Positions 44,216 through 52,475 of a DNA stretch of 64,000 bases are shown piece after piece; within the stretch, counting starts at the first letter, position 1, and every line of letters begins with the position of its first letter. The notes beneath the pieces are model-generated. The model saw nothing but the letters and a program-made list of their open reading frames with translations. It made no database searches and was not told the DNA's origin. The stretch covers positions 62,001-126,000 of the forward strand of contig NZ_JAILYH010000019.1 in assembly GCF_019793435.1 (NCBI RefSeq), given 5' to 3'. The DNA comes from Rhizobium redzepovicii (GTDB taxonomy: Bacteria > Pseudomonadota > Alphaproteobacteria > Rhizobiales > Rhizobiaceae). The position numbers and the translations under genes were made by a program.

Positions 44216-44242
44216 TGTCGGAACGGCGAACTTCGGCACGTC
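44216..44242 (+). promoter_or_regulatory. Second putative ECF promoter, upstream of the SRPBCC gene
   Basis: TGTCGG (44216-44221), exactly 17 bases, CGTC (44239-44242), identical in both blocks and spacing to the element at 42517-42543. It lies about 50 bases before the ATG at 44293. Confidence 0.65.
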
Positions 44243-44292
44243 CTTGTAACAACCTGACAGAAACAGGTTTATTCAAATGGAGAGATGTTGAA

Positions 44293-44766
44293 ATGACCGC
44301 CAGCACCCAACATGAACTCGTCCTCGTTCGCGAATTCGACGTCCCGCGCGAGAAAATCTACAAGGCGTGGACCGATCCCGATCTCATGAAGCAGTGGTTC
44401 GTTCCACGCCCCTGGGGTGTTGCGGAAGCAACGCTCGACGTTCGCCCCGGCGGTTCCAGCGTGATCGTCATGCAGGATCCCGAGGGCAATCGGTACCCGA
44501 ACCGCGGCGTCTATCTCGAGATCATCGAGAACGAGAAGATCGTCTTCACCGATGCCTATACCAGCGCCTGGGTGCCTGCCGAAAAACCTTTCTTCACCGG
44601 CGTCATCCTGCTCGAAGACCTCGGCAATGGCCGCACGAAATATACCGCCAAGGCATTGCACTGGCGCGCGGAGGACAAGGAAACGCACGAGAAAATGGGC
44701 TTCCATGAAGGATGGGGCAAGGCCGCAGATCAGCTGGCGGAATTGCTGGCGAAGGCGCCGTCCTGA
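44293..44766 (+). CDS. SRPBCC / AHSA1-family protein
   Basis: A 157-residue START-like fold protein with the AHSA1 pattern: REFDVPREKIYKAWTDPDLMKQWF near the N-terminus, RPGG and GFHEGWGKAADQLAELLAK at the end. Members bind hydrophobic ligands in a central cavity; the ligand is unknown. GGAG lies ten bases before the ATG at 44293; the open frame from 44110 overlaps the sigma factor and is rejected. Such genes often follow DGPF/ECF pairs, and it has its own copy of the ECF-like promoter. Confidence 0.88.
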   Translation: MTASTQHELVLVREFDVPREKIYKAWTDPDLMKQWFVPRPWGVAEATLDVRPGGSSVIVMQDPEGNRYPNRGVYLEIIENEKIVFTDAYTSAWVPAEKPFFTGVILLEDLGNGRTKYTAKALHWRAEDKETHEKMGFHEGWGKAADQLAELLAKAPS

Positions 44767-44878
44767 CGCTTCAGTGCGAGTTGAGGTGGCTCGAAAGATG
44801 ATTCCGCCGGCGCCTTCAAGTCGTTGAATTGAGAGTCGAATTGGGGGCTGAGCGTGGCCGTGTCTCTGTCGACGTCGG

Positions 44879-45193
44879 ATGTGTCCTGTGCCAATCTGCA
44901 GAGATAAAGGATACGTCTACATCCTCGCATCTGGACGCAACGGCATGCTCTATACCGGCGTGACGCGGGACCTAGCCGGGCGGTTATACGAGCATCAGAA
45001 TGAGCTGACGCCGGGCTTCACATCGAAATATGGCGTCAAGACGCTGGTGTGGCTTGAGGAGCATGATCTGCTGACGACAGCGATCACACGGGAGAAGACG
45101 ATCAAGAAATGGCCGCGGCAGTGGAAGCTTAATCTGATCGAGCGGGATAATCCTGCGTGGGAGGATATTTCGTTTCATCTTCTCGGTCTGTGA
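44879..45193 (+). CDS. GIY-YIG nuclease-family protein (UPF0213-like)
   Basis: A 104-residue protein: GYVYILASGRNGMLYTGVT holds the GIY-YIG-type core, followed by DLAGRLYEHQNE with the conserved Arg and a Glu in REKTIKKW. Small stand-alone members of this family are common, and most have no proved function; DNA repair is possible. No clear ribosome binding site precedes the ATG. A large inverted repeat begins 28 bases after its stop. Confidence 0.82.
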   Translation: MCPVPICRDKGYVYILASGRNGMLYTGVTRDLAGRLYEHQNELTPGFTSKYGVKTLVWLEEHDLLTTAITREKTIKKWPRQWKLNLIERDNPAWEDISFHLLGL

Positions 45194-45220
45194 CGAGTGT
45201 CTCGTCGCGCGGACGCGCAA

Positions 45221-45339
45221 CTGCTGGATTCCTGTGACGAGCACAGGAATGAGGGAGTTGTGCTTTGTATGATAGGCGATATGGGAGCACGGCGTGCACC
45301 CCTTGCTCCCTCATTCCTGTGCTCGTCACAGTCCAGCAG
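45221..45339. repeat. Large near-perfect inverted repeat
   Basis: Perfect 25-base arms (45233-45257 and 45306-45330, containing GACGAGCACAGGAATGAGG) are extended by a further 8-base pair (45221-45228 and 45332-45339) and enclose about 48 bases. The RNA would form one long hairpin. Units of this kind (CCTGTGACGAGCACAGGAATGAGG) recur in rhizobial genomes. Confidence 0.8.
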
Positions 45340-45478
45340 CGCCGTGTCTACGGCGCAAAGACTCTTACCACGCTGCAGAAAACATCACGCCACTATCGAA
45401 ATTCTCGAACATTCCGTTCCAGAGTTTGTATTTGCGCTCGGTCTCGGCGATCCTTATCTCCTGGCGGAATTCAACAGG

Positions 45479-46549
45479 ATGCCGACGATGGAACTGGGTC
45501 TTTATACGTTTGCGGATGTCAATCCCAATCCCTCCCGCAGCAAGGGTGCGGAAGGGGCCGAACGGCTGAAGCATCTGATCGAGGAGATCGAGCTTGCCGA
45601 TCAGGTGGGGCTCGATGTCTTCGGGCTCGGCGAACATCATCGGCCGGATTATGCGGCGTCGGCGCCTGCCGTCGCGCTGGCGGCGGCGGCCGTCAAGACG
45701 AAAAACATCCGGCTGACCAGCGCCGTCACTGTGCTTTCCTCCGATGATCCGGTGCGCGTCTTCCAGCAGTTTTCGACGCTGGATCTAATTTCGAACGGCC
45801 GCGCCGAGATCATGGCGGGGCGCGGCTCCTTCATCGAGTCCTTCCCGCTGTTCGGCTACAATCTCGAGGACTACGACCAGCTTTTCGAAGAGAAGCTCGA
45901 TCTGCTGCTGGCGTTGCGCGATGGCGAGACGGTCGACTGGAGCGGCGAGCTCCGCGCGCCGATCCGGGGGCGCGGCGTCTATCCCAGGCCTCTGCAGGAT
46001 CCGTTGCCGTTGTGGATCGCCGTTGGCGGCACGCCGCAGTCGGTGGCGCGCGCCGGTGCGCTCGGCCTGCCGGTGGCGCTGGCGATCATCGGCGGCGAGC
46101 CGCGCCGGTTCGCGCCACTCTTCGATCTCTACCGGGAGGCCGCGCGCCGGGCAGGGCAGGATCAGGCCAAGCTGAAGAGCAGCATCAATGTCCACGGCTT
46201 CATCGCCGATACGACAGAGGCGGCCGCCGAACAGTTTTACGGACCGCAGGCCGAAGTGATGAACCGCATCGGCCGCGAGCGCGGCTGGGGGCCGACGAGC
46301 CGGGCACAGTTCGATATGTCGCGCGGACCGAACGGTGCGCTCTTCGTTGGGGATCCCGAGGTGGTCGCCGAAAAGATTATCGCCCATCACGCACTCTTCA
46401 AGAACGACCGCTTCCTGCTGCAGATGGCGATCGGCCTGATGCCACATGCCGAGATCATGCGCGGCATCGAGCTCTACGGGACGAAAGTCGCGCCGATCGT
46501 CAGAAAGGCATTGACTGAAAGCGGCGAAGGGGCGAAAGCCACGGCCTAA
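45479..46549 (+). CDS. LLM-class flavin-dependent oxidoreductase
   Basis: A 356-residue luciferase-like (F420/FMN) TIM-barrel protein with GLGEHHRPDYAASAPAVALAA, TSAVTVLSSDDPVRVFQQFSTLDLIS and GRAEIMAGRGSF, as in the bacterial luciferase-like monooxygenase family. Substrate and exact cofactor are not readable. The frame is open from 45197, but that part runs through the inverted repeat. The start is either ATG 45479 (MPTMELGL) or ATG 45488, which has AGGA eight bases upstream. It is followed 44 bases later by a methionine aminopeptidase gene. Confidence 0.88.
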   Translation: MPTMELGLYTFADVNPNPSRSKGAEGAERLKHLIEEIELADQVGLDVFGLGEHHRPDYAASAPAVALAAAAVKTKNIRLTSAVTVLSSDDPVRVFQQFSTLDLISNGRAEIMAGRGSFIESFPLFGYNLEDYDQLFEEKLDLLLALRDGETVDWSGELRAPIRGRGVYPRPLQDPLPLWIAVGGTPQSVARAGALGLPVALAIIGGEPRRFAPLFDLYREAARRAGQDQAKLKSSINVHGFIADTTEAAAEQFYGPQAEVMNRIGRERGWGPTSRAQFDMSRGPNGALFVGDPEVVAEKIIAHHALFKNDRFLLQMAIGLMPHAEIMRGIELYGTKVAPIVRKALTESGEGAKATA

Positions 46550-46593
46550 CCAAGGCGGCTGCGGTCGCCCCTGCGCAAAGCCGGAACAGACGA

Positions 46594-47352
46594 ATGGTTA
46601 TCGCAAACGACGACGAACTGACAAAGCTCAAGGAGATCGGCCGGATCTGCGCCAACGCCATCCAGGTGATGGCGGCGGCGATGGAGCCCGGCATGACGAC
46701 GCTGGAGCTCGACCGGATCGGCCGTAAGGTGCTCGAGGATTCGGGCGCGCGCTCGGCGCCGGAGTTCTGCTACCAGTTTCCGGGGGCGACCTGCATCAGC
46801 GTCAATGAGGAAATCGCCCACGGCATTCCCGGGTCGCGCGTCATCCGCGCCGGCGACCTCGTCAACATCGACGTCTCGGCGGAGAAGGACGGCTTCTTTG
46901 CCGATACCGGCGCTTCCTTCGCGATGCCGCCGGTCAAGCCGAAGATCGACAAGCTCTGCCGTGACGGCAAGCGGGCGCTCTGGGTCGGGCTCAATCAGGT
47001 GAAATCGGGCGAGCCGTTGGCAAAGATCGGCACCGCCGTCGGCGCCTTCGCGCAGAAGAACCGCTATACGCTGGTCGCCAATCTGGCGAGCCACGGTGTC
47101 GGCCGCTCGCTTCACGAGGAGCCGGCCGAACTCTCGACCTGGCCGGACCCTTCGGAAAAACGCGTCATGACGGATGGGCTCGTCTTTACCGTCGAGCCTT
47201 TCCTGTCGCTCGGCGCGACCTGGGCGGAGGGCGGCGACGATGCATGGACGCTTTATGCCGATCCGAAGGCGCCGACCGTTCAATATGAACATACGGTTGT
47301 GGCAACGCGCAACGGGCCGGTGATTCTGACTTTGCCGGACGGGCGGGCGTAG
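46594..47352 (+). CDS. map: Type I methionine aminopeptidase
   Basis: A 252-residue peptidase with the pita-bread-fold metal ligands in order: Asp in NIDVSAEKDGFFADTG (two Asp), His in ASHGVGRSLHE, Glu in TVEPF and Glu in YEHTVV. It removes N-terminal Met from new proteins. The context gives no ribosomal-protein or adenylate-kinase neighbours, so this may be an additional copy in the genome; that cannot be tested in this window. Confidence 0.92.
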   Translation: MVIANDDELTKLKEIGRICANAIQVMAAAMEPGMTTLELDRIGRKVLEDSGARSAPEFCYQFPGATCISVNEEIAHGIPGSRVIRAGDLVNIDVSAEKDGFFADTGASFAMPPVKPKIDKLCRDGKRALWVGLNQVKSGEPLAKIGTAVGAFAQKNRYTLVANLASHGVGRSLHEEPAELSTWPDPSEKRVMTDGLVFTVEPFLSLGATWAEGGDDAWTLYADPKAPTVQYEHTVVATRNGPVILTLPDGRA

Positions 47353-47815
47353 GGAAACGCGCAGAGGCGGAGCTCCCTTACGTGCGGCATCCTCCGACGC
47401 TTCCTACGCCGAGGTGCGCAGCCCGTGGGGCGGAGCCTCGAATGATCATACTGCTACTTCGCTTCTTGCATTCATCCGGCATCAGTGCGCCCGCCCCGTC
47501 CTTCGAGGCCCCTGCGGGGCACCTCGGGATGAGGCTCTCTTGAGTGTAGGCGGCGGCATCTCAGGGGGCTTGAGTGTCGGCACGGCATCCTGCAACGCCC
47601 GCTTCTACAAGCGCGGCATCCACCAACGTTCCTCATGCTGAGGTGCGCAGCCAGTAGGGCGGAGCCTCGAAGTACGCCACAACGTCGCTTCTTGCATTCA
47701 TCCGGCATCGGTGCACCCGTCCCGTCCTTCGAGGCCCCTGCGGGGCGCTTCAGGATGAGGCCCTCTTGGGCACCAGTGCGGTATCCTCGAGCGCCTCATC
47801 CCTTGTACCTTGGCA
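47353..47815. repeat. Intergenic region with two tandem copies of a ~140-base palindromic repeat
   Basis: Copy 1 (about 47400-47543) and copy 2 (about 47629-47770) share GAGGTGCGCAGCC, GCGGAGCCTCGAA, CTTCTTGCATTCATCCGGCAT, CCTTCGAGGCCCCTGCGGGGC and GATGAGG, in the same order and orientation, 226-229 bases apart. Each begins with an element that reads as the inverse of its own end (GAGGCTCCGCC / GGCCCCTGCGG type). No convincing protein is encoded here. Confidence 0.8.
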
Positions 47816-48400
47816 TCACCCGTCTTCACCCCGCGTTTGCGGCCTGCCGCCCTGCAGGATTTCCGTCGCCGCACGTTCCAGTATGCCGGCAATGCGGGCG
47901 GCCTCGGGCTTTGACCAGGGATAACGCATGCGCAGTGCCGAGCGCAGCAGCATGCGAGCGGCGCGGATATCGCCGCCGTCCTGCATGAAATCGCCGTCGT
48001 CACCCTCGTCGGCGCCGTGGCGGTCGGTTTCGAAGACGCGCTTCACATAGGCCATCTTCTCACCGATGCGTTCCAGCTTGGCGAGTGTGTGCAGGATCAT
48101 GTCGCGGTTTTCCTCGACGCGGCGGCGGCCGGCGTCGGTGATGCTGTAGAGTTTCTTGGTGCCCTCGTTCTCCACCTCGGCAAGACCGGTTTCCTCGAGA
48201 TAGGTGAGCGCCGGGTAGATAACGCCGGGGCTCGGCACGTAGAAGCCCCCGGAGCGTTCCTCCAGCAACTTTATCAATTCATAGCCGTGGCGGGGTTGCT
48301 CAGCGAGCAGCGCCAGAATGACGAGCTGCAGATCGCCGGCCGCAAATTTGCGGCCCATGCGGAAAGCGTCGCCGAACATGCCGCCTTTAAAACCTCTCAT
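47816..48400 (-). CDS. PadR-family transcriptional regulator
   Basis: A 194-residue protein with a PadR winged helix (LQLVILALLAEQPRHGYELIKLLEERS; PSPGVIYPALTYLEETGLAEV) followed by a charged helical C-terminal part with an acidic linker (ADEGDDGDF). The ATG at 48400 is preferred over 48415 because AAAGGA lies seven bases upstream. PadR proteins usually repress a neighbouring transporter: the divergent MFS gene is the likely target. A dyad TATGT-N6-ACATA sits in the shared upstream region. Confidence 0.88.
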   Translation of the reverse strand: MRGFKGGMFGDAFRMGRKFAAGDLQLVILALLAEQPRHGYELIKLLEERSGGFYVPSPGVIYPALTYLEETGLAEVENEGTKKLYSITDAGRRRVEENRDMILHTLAKLERIGEKMAYVKRVFETDRHGADEGDDGDFMQDGGDIRAARMLLRSALRMRYPWSKPEAARIAGILERAATEILQGGRPQTRGEDG

Positions 48401-48434
48401 GACTTTTCCTTTCATCGTTGGATGTATCGTTGGC

Positions 48435-48450
48435 TATGTCTTAAAACATA
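48435..48450. promoter_or_regulatory. Probable PadR operator
   Basis: TATGT-CTTAAA-ACATA, a perfect 5-base inverted repeat with an ATGT...ACAT core, as in PadR operators. It lies 35 bases upstream of the padR-type start and is shared with the divergent MFS gene. Confidence 0.5.
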
Positions 48451-48566
48451 TATCGTAAGATAATTGCTTTCAAGGGAGGCGAGGAATTTTTCATGTTTCC
48501 GGAAATTGATCGACCGATCAGAATTACTTGATTGTCGCGCAGGTGCTGCGGCGCGATAAGCGCTGC

Positions 48567-49751
48567 ATGCTTGAGCGCATCCGTCATTCCCCGCCGAACC
48601 TTGTTTCCACTGCCGCTGCCGGCGCCGTTGCGATGGCGGCGGCCATGGGCTTCGGGCGTTTCTCCTACACGCCGATCCTGCCCGGCATGATGAGTGGCGT
48701 GCCGCTTTCGGCGGCGGATGCCGGTTTTATTGCTTCGGCGAATTTCGTCGGTTATCTCGTCGGCGCCGTGCTTGCCGCCTATGGCTGGGCGGCGGGGCGC
48801 GAACGGCTGGTGGCGCTCTCGGCACTGCTTGCGACCGCAATCCTGCTCGCCGCCATGGCCGCCACAAATTCCGTCGCAGTCTTTGCCGTCATCCGGTTCC
48901 TGGCCGGCCTCGCCAGCGCCTTTGCGATGGTCTTCACCTCATCGATCGTGCTCAGCCACGGGGCTTCCGCCGGCAACGACCATGTGCAGGCAGCGCATTT
49001 CGGCGGGCCGGGAGCGGGGATCGCGCTGTCCTCGATCATGGTGTTTCTCATCGGCCTCGGCTTTCACGGCCGCCCGGACAGCTGGCGCGCCGACTGGATC
49101 GGCGGCGCGCTCTACTGCGCGGCAAGCCTCGTCATCGTCTTCCTGCTCTTGCCGTCGGCGCCGGCGCAATCGGCGCGCACGGGCAAAGAGCCGGCCCTCG
49201 TCTGGAGCCGGCCGATGGTGCTGATCACGCTGTCCTACGGCCTGTTCGGCTTCGGCTATGTGATCACCGCGACCTTCCTCGTCACCATCGCCCGCCTGTC
49301 AGCCACGGGTGCCTTTGTCGAATTTCTCTGCTGGTTCATCGCCGGCCTGACGTCGGCGGTGGCGCTGTTTGCCTGGAAGCCGCTGGTCAGGCCGCTCGGG
49401 CTCGGGGGCGTCTATGTCGCAGCACTTCTGGTCGAAGCCGCCGGCGTGCTCGCAACCGTCATGCTGCCGCACTCTGCCGCACCGCTGATCGGCGGGGCGC
49501 TGTTCGGGGCGACCTTCCTGGCGATCACCGCTTACGGGCTGCAGATCGGCCGCAAGCTTTCCCCCGAAAGCCCGCGGCGGATCCTGGCGATGATGACGGC
49601 CGCCTTCGGTGTCGGCCAGATCGTCGGGCCTGTCGTTGCCGGCTGGATCGCCGAACGCTCGGGCAGTTTCACCGTTCCGACGGTGATTGCTGCGGCGGCA
49701 CTCGTTGCCTGCGCGGGACTGGTGATGCCGGTGATCAAGAAAATCGCTTAA
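48567..49751 (+). CDS. MFS transporter of the YbfB/YjiJ type
   Basis: A 394-residue protein with about twelve membrane helices; MGFGRFSYTPILPGM near the N-terminus and SANFVGYLVGAVLAAYG are typical of the YbfB/YjiJ group of uncharacterised MFS exporters. The frame opens at a TTG at 48528, but the ATG at 48567 is a more conventional start; no strong ribosome binding site marks either. It is divergent from the PadR regulator, which probably controls it. The substrate is unknown. Confidence 0.85.
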   Translation: MLERIRHSPPNLVSTAAAGAVAMAAAMGFGRFSYTPILPGMMSGVPLSAADAGFIASANFVGYLVGAVLAAYGWAAGRERLVALSALLATAILLAAMAATNSVAVFAVIRFLAGLASAFAMVFTSSIVLSHGASAGNDHVQAAHFGGPGAGIALSSIMVFLIGLGFHGRPDSWRADWIGGALYCAASLVIVFLLLPSAPAQSARTGKEPALVWSRPMVLITLSYGLFGFGYVITATFLVTIARLSATGAFVEFLCWFIAGLTSAVALFAWKPLVRPLGLGGVYVAALLVEAAGVLATVMLPHSAAPLIGGALFGATFLAITAYGLQIGRKLSPESPRRILAMMTAAFGVGQIVGPVVAGWIAERSGSFTVPTVIAAAALVACAGLVMPVIKKIA

Positions 49752-49876
49752 CCCGTTACATCTGCGTAACAATCGGCTAAACCCATTGCTGCTTCCTTCG
49801 AACTGCCTTAGTTTCCGGCACAATCAGTGTTCGACGACACTCCCGAGACTCACAGTTCAGGAAAGCAAAGCTCCCC

Positions 49877-51142
49877 GTGTTTCATTCCTTTTTTCCCCAG
49901 CCGAAGGCGTTTTTTACTTCGCTCGTCATTTGGACCCTGATTTGCATCGCCGGCTGGTATCTGTTCGCCGCTCATCTCGGTGTATCGCTCGGTTATGGAC
50001 CTGTTCCGGAAGACCAGCAGCCGATCGATCTTTCGTTCTTCCTGCTGCCCGAAAACCTCTGGTTCTATAGCCATTTCTTTCTTTCGGCGGTGATCTTCTG
50101 CGGCGCATGGCATCTGAAGGCGCTGCACCATCCCTGGAAGCTGTGGTCGATCTGGGGTTCGGCACTCATCATCTTCGTGACCTATTTCGGCGTCCAGATT
50201 ACCGTCGTGATCAACAACTGGCGCCGGCCGTTCGGCGATCTTTTGCAGAACGCATTGTCGAAGCAGCCGGGCATTAGCGTCGATAATTTCTACGACCTGA
50301 TGTGGGTCTTCTGTCAGATCGCATTTCTCAGCATGTTCGTGTCGATCATGACCGACTTCTTCACCAGCCACTACATCTTCCGCTGGCGCACGGCGATGAA
50401 CAATTTCTACATGTCGAAGTGGGAAAAGCTGCGCCATATCGAGGGCGCCTCACAGCGCGTTCAGGAAGATACGATGCGTTTTGCAAGCACGCTCGAAGTG
50501 CTCGGCATCAGCCTCATCAACTCGGTGATGACGCTTGTCGTCTTCCTCCCGATCCTGCTGGCGCTCTCGCATTACGTGACCGCGCTGCCGGTCATCGGAC
50601 CGGTGGCGAATTCGCTCTTCTGGCTAGCGCTCTTTTGGTCGGCTTTCGGCACCGTGCTGCTGGCGGTTGTCGGCATCAAGCTGCCGGGTCTGAACTTCCG
50701 CAATCAGCGCGTTGAAGCGGCCTATCGCAAGGAACTCGTCTACGGCGAAGACCATGCGGAAAGGGCCCAGCCACTGACGGTGCGCGAACTCTTCGACAAT
50801 GTTCGTCGCAACTATTACCGGATGTATTTTCACTACATGTATTTTAACGTCGCCCGCAATTTCTACAGTCAGGCGGACGCGCTCTTCGTCATCTTCATGC
50901 TGGTGCCGACGATCGTGGCCGGCGCCATCACCTATGGCATCTTCCAGCAGATTTCGACCGCCTTCGGTCAGGTCAGCAACTCATTCCAGTATCTCGTCAA
51001 CGCCTGGACGACGATTATCGAGCTACTTTCCATCCACAAACGCCTGAAGGCCTTCGAGGCGGCAATCGATGATGAGCCGTTGCCGGAGATCGATCAGCGC
51101 TATCTGGAGCGTGAAGCCGGCGCCGTACACGCGGATGGCTGA
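49877..51142 (+). CDS. bacA: BacA/SbmA-family peptide transporter
   Basis: A 421-residue inner-membrane protein that matches the SbmA/BacA family along its length. Clear marks are SHYIFRWRTAMNNFYM, LRHIEGASQRVQEDTMRF, VGIKLPGLNFRNQRVEAAYRKELVYGEDHAERAQP and SFQYLVNAWTTIIELLSI. The family imports proline-rich and NCR peptides using the proton gradient, and BacA is needed for bacteroid survival in many rhizobia. The start is GTG 49877, about eleven bases after AGGAAAG. Length and sequence fit BacA itself, but a second paralogue elsewhere in the genome cannot be excluded. Confidence 0.88.
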   Translation: MFHSFFPQPKAFFTSLVIWTLICIAGWYLFAAHLGVSLGYGPVPEDQQPIDLSFFLLPENLWFYSHFFLSAVIFCGAWHLKALHHPWKLWSIWGSALIIFVTYFGVQITVVINNWRRPFGDLLQNALSKQPGISVDNFYDLMWVFCQIAFLSMFVSIMTDFFTSHYIFRWRTAMNNFYMSKWEKLRHIEGASQRVQEDTMRFASTLEVLGISLINSVMTLVVFLPILLALSHYVTALPVIGPVANSLFWLALFWSAFGTVLLAVVGIKLPGLNFRNQRVEAAYRKELVYGEDHAERAQPLTVRELFDNVRRNYYRMYFHYMYFNVARNFYSQADALFVIFMLVPTIVAGAITYGIFQQISTAFGQVSNSFQYLVNAWTTIIELLSIHKRLKAFEAAIDDEPLPEIDQRYLEREAGAVHADG

Positions 51143-51191
51143 TGGGTGAGATTGTCCGATGGGGAGGCAGGCGGCAACGGGAAATACCTCA

Positions 51192-51341
51192 CCTGCCGTG
51201 TCGCCCCGTCATCCGCCCTACGGGCGCCTTCTCCCCGAGGGGAGAAGAGGGAGTCGAAATTCTGCGGCTTATCCCTTTTCCCTAGCGCGCCGAGCGCGGA
51301 GAAGGTGCCGGCAAGCGGATGACGGGGCCGCACGGCACCTC
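51192..51341. repeat. Palindromic repeat after bacA
   Basis: The arms GCCCCGTCATCCG (51203-51215) and CGGATGACGGGGC (51316-51328) pair perfectly, and outside them TGCCGTG / CACGGCA also match. Inside lies CTTCTCCCCGAGGGGAGAAG, another hairpin. The region 51143-51363 holds no other feature. Confidence 0.75.
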
Positions 51342-51363
51342 GTCTCAGTCTCGAAAAGTACTG

Positions 51364-52353
51364 TCACAGCCCCGACGTCTGCTGCAATCTCCCCCGCGCC
51401 TCGATCATCGGGATCGCTTCGGAATAGCTGACACAGGCGACGTCCTCTCGGTGGCAGACGTCGCCGACCAGCCGGTCGAGGGCGCGCCAGTAGGCGCCGC
51501 CGTTCATCTCGACGAAGTGGAAGCCAAGCTGGAGCGGGATGCGGTTGCCGTTGTACTGGCGGTCGAAGGCTTGGGAGAAGGCGGCATAGGCGCGGTCCTC
51601 GAATTCTTTCGAATCCGCGCTGTCTTCCTCGCCCTTGGAGTGGCGCACGAAGAGATTGTAGTCCATGCCGATGATCGGTTTTTCGCTTGGGCCTTCAGGG
51701 ATCAGCGGCAGGCCGAAGCGGATAATGCCGTCCTCCTCGACAGGCATAGCCGGGCCTTTGGTGACGAGGCTCGCGTCATAGCTGAAGCCCGCCTTCTTTT
51801 CGGCGGCGATCATGTCGGCGCCCGCGGTCGCGGAGAGGTAGGGGGCGCGGAAACCCTTGATGCCATGATCGACCAGATCCCGCCAGCCGGCCGGCTCGTC
51901 CAGACCGACGCCTTTCCAGGCATTCTTCAGGGTTGTGTGGAAGGTGGCGTATTCGGCCGACCAGTCGGCCTCGCTCCATTCGCGGCCATCGAAATGGCCG
52001 CAGGCGTGGCTCGATATGTCGTGACCTTCGAGATGGGCATGCCAGATATTGCCGAGGCGTTCGCGGATTTCGTCGTCGCTCTGGGCGAAGCCGACATTGG
52101 ACTTTCCGCGTCTCTGGTGCGGCGCCCGGTAGGCCTTCTTCGCCGCCTCGTTCATCAGGAAGGTGCAGGAGAGGAAATAGGTGAAATGGGCGCCGTTCTT
52201 TGCCGCCATCTCGCGGCTTTTCAGCCAGAGCGCATTGTCGTGGGCGCCGTCGAAAGAGATGATGACCAGCTGTTTCGGCCGGTCGGCCGCCTCTGCCGTG
52301 ACAGGCAGAATGAAGGAGGCAGCCAGACAGGCGGAGAGGAGAGGACGAGACAT
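51364..52353 (-). CDS. Exported polysaccharide deacetylase-family protein
   Basis: A 329-residue protein with a signal peptide (about 1-22, ending VTAEA). A NodB-like fold follows: ISFDGAHDN, FTYFLSCTFLMNEAAKKAY, SSHACGHFDGREWS (metal-binding His pair region), and FRAPYLSATAG. It probably acts in the periplasm on a polysaccharide or glycan; which one is not clear. The ATG at 52353 is chosen over a GTG two codons earlier. It is divergent from the NnrU-like gene. Confidence 0.83.
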   Translation of the reverse strand: MSRPLLSACLAASFILPVTAEAADRPKQLVIISFDGAHDNALWLKSREMAAKNGAHFTYFLSCTFLMNEAAKKAYRAPHQRRGKSNVGFAQSDDEIRERLGNIWHAHLEGHDISSHACGHFDGREWSEADWSAEYATFHTTLKNAWKGVGLDEPAGWRDLVDHGIKGFRAPYLSATAGADMIAAEKKAGFSYDASLVTKGPAMPVEEDGIIRFGLPLIPEGPSEKPIIGMDYNLFVRHSKGEEDSADSKEFEDRAYAAFSQAFDRQYNGNRIPLQLGFHFVEMNGGAYWRALDRLVGDVCHREDVACVSYSEAIPMIEARGRLQQTSGL

Positions 52354-52475
52354 GGGCACCGCGACAATTTGTTCGCGGTTTCCCTCCGATAGAATTGCGG
52401 CGAAGCTGCGGTCTCAACTGGTATTTTTTCCCGCTAGCCGCTAAGCCATGACAAACGGCACGGAAGGGATCCGCC

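Noticed and set aside
47400..47770. Repeats read as a possible CRISPR array or coding region
   Set aside because: Only two units, each an imperfect palindrome of ~140 bases, and no cas genes.
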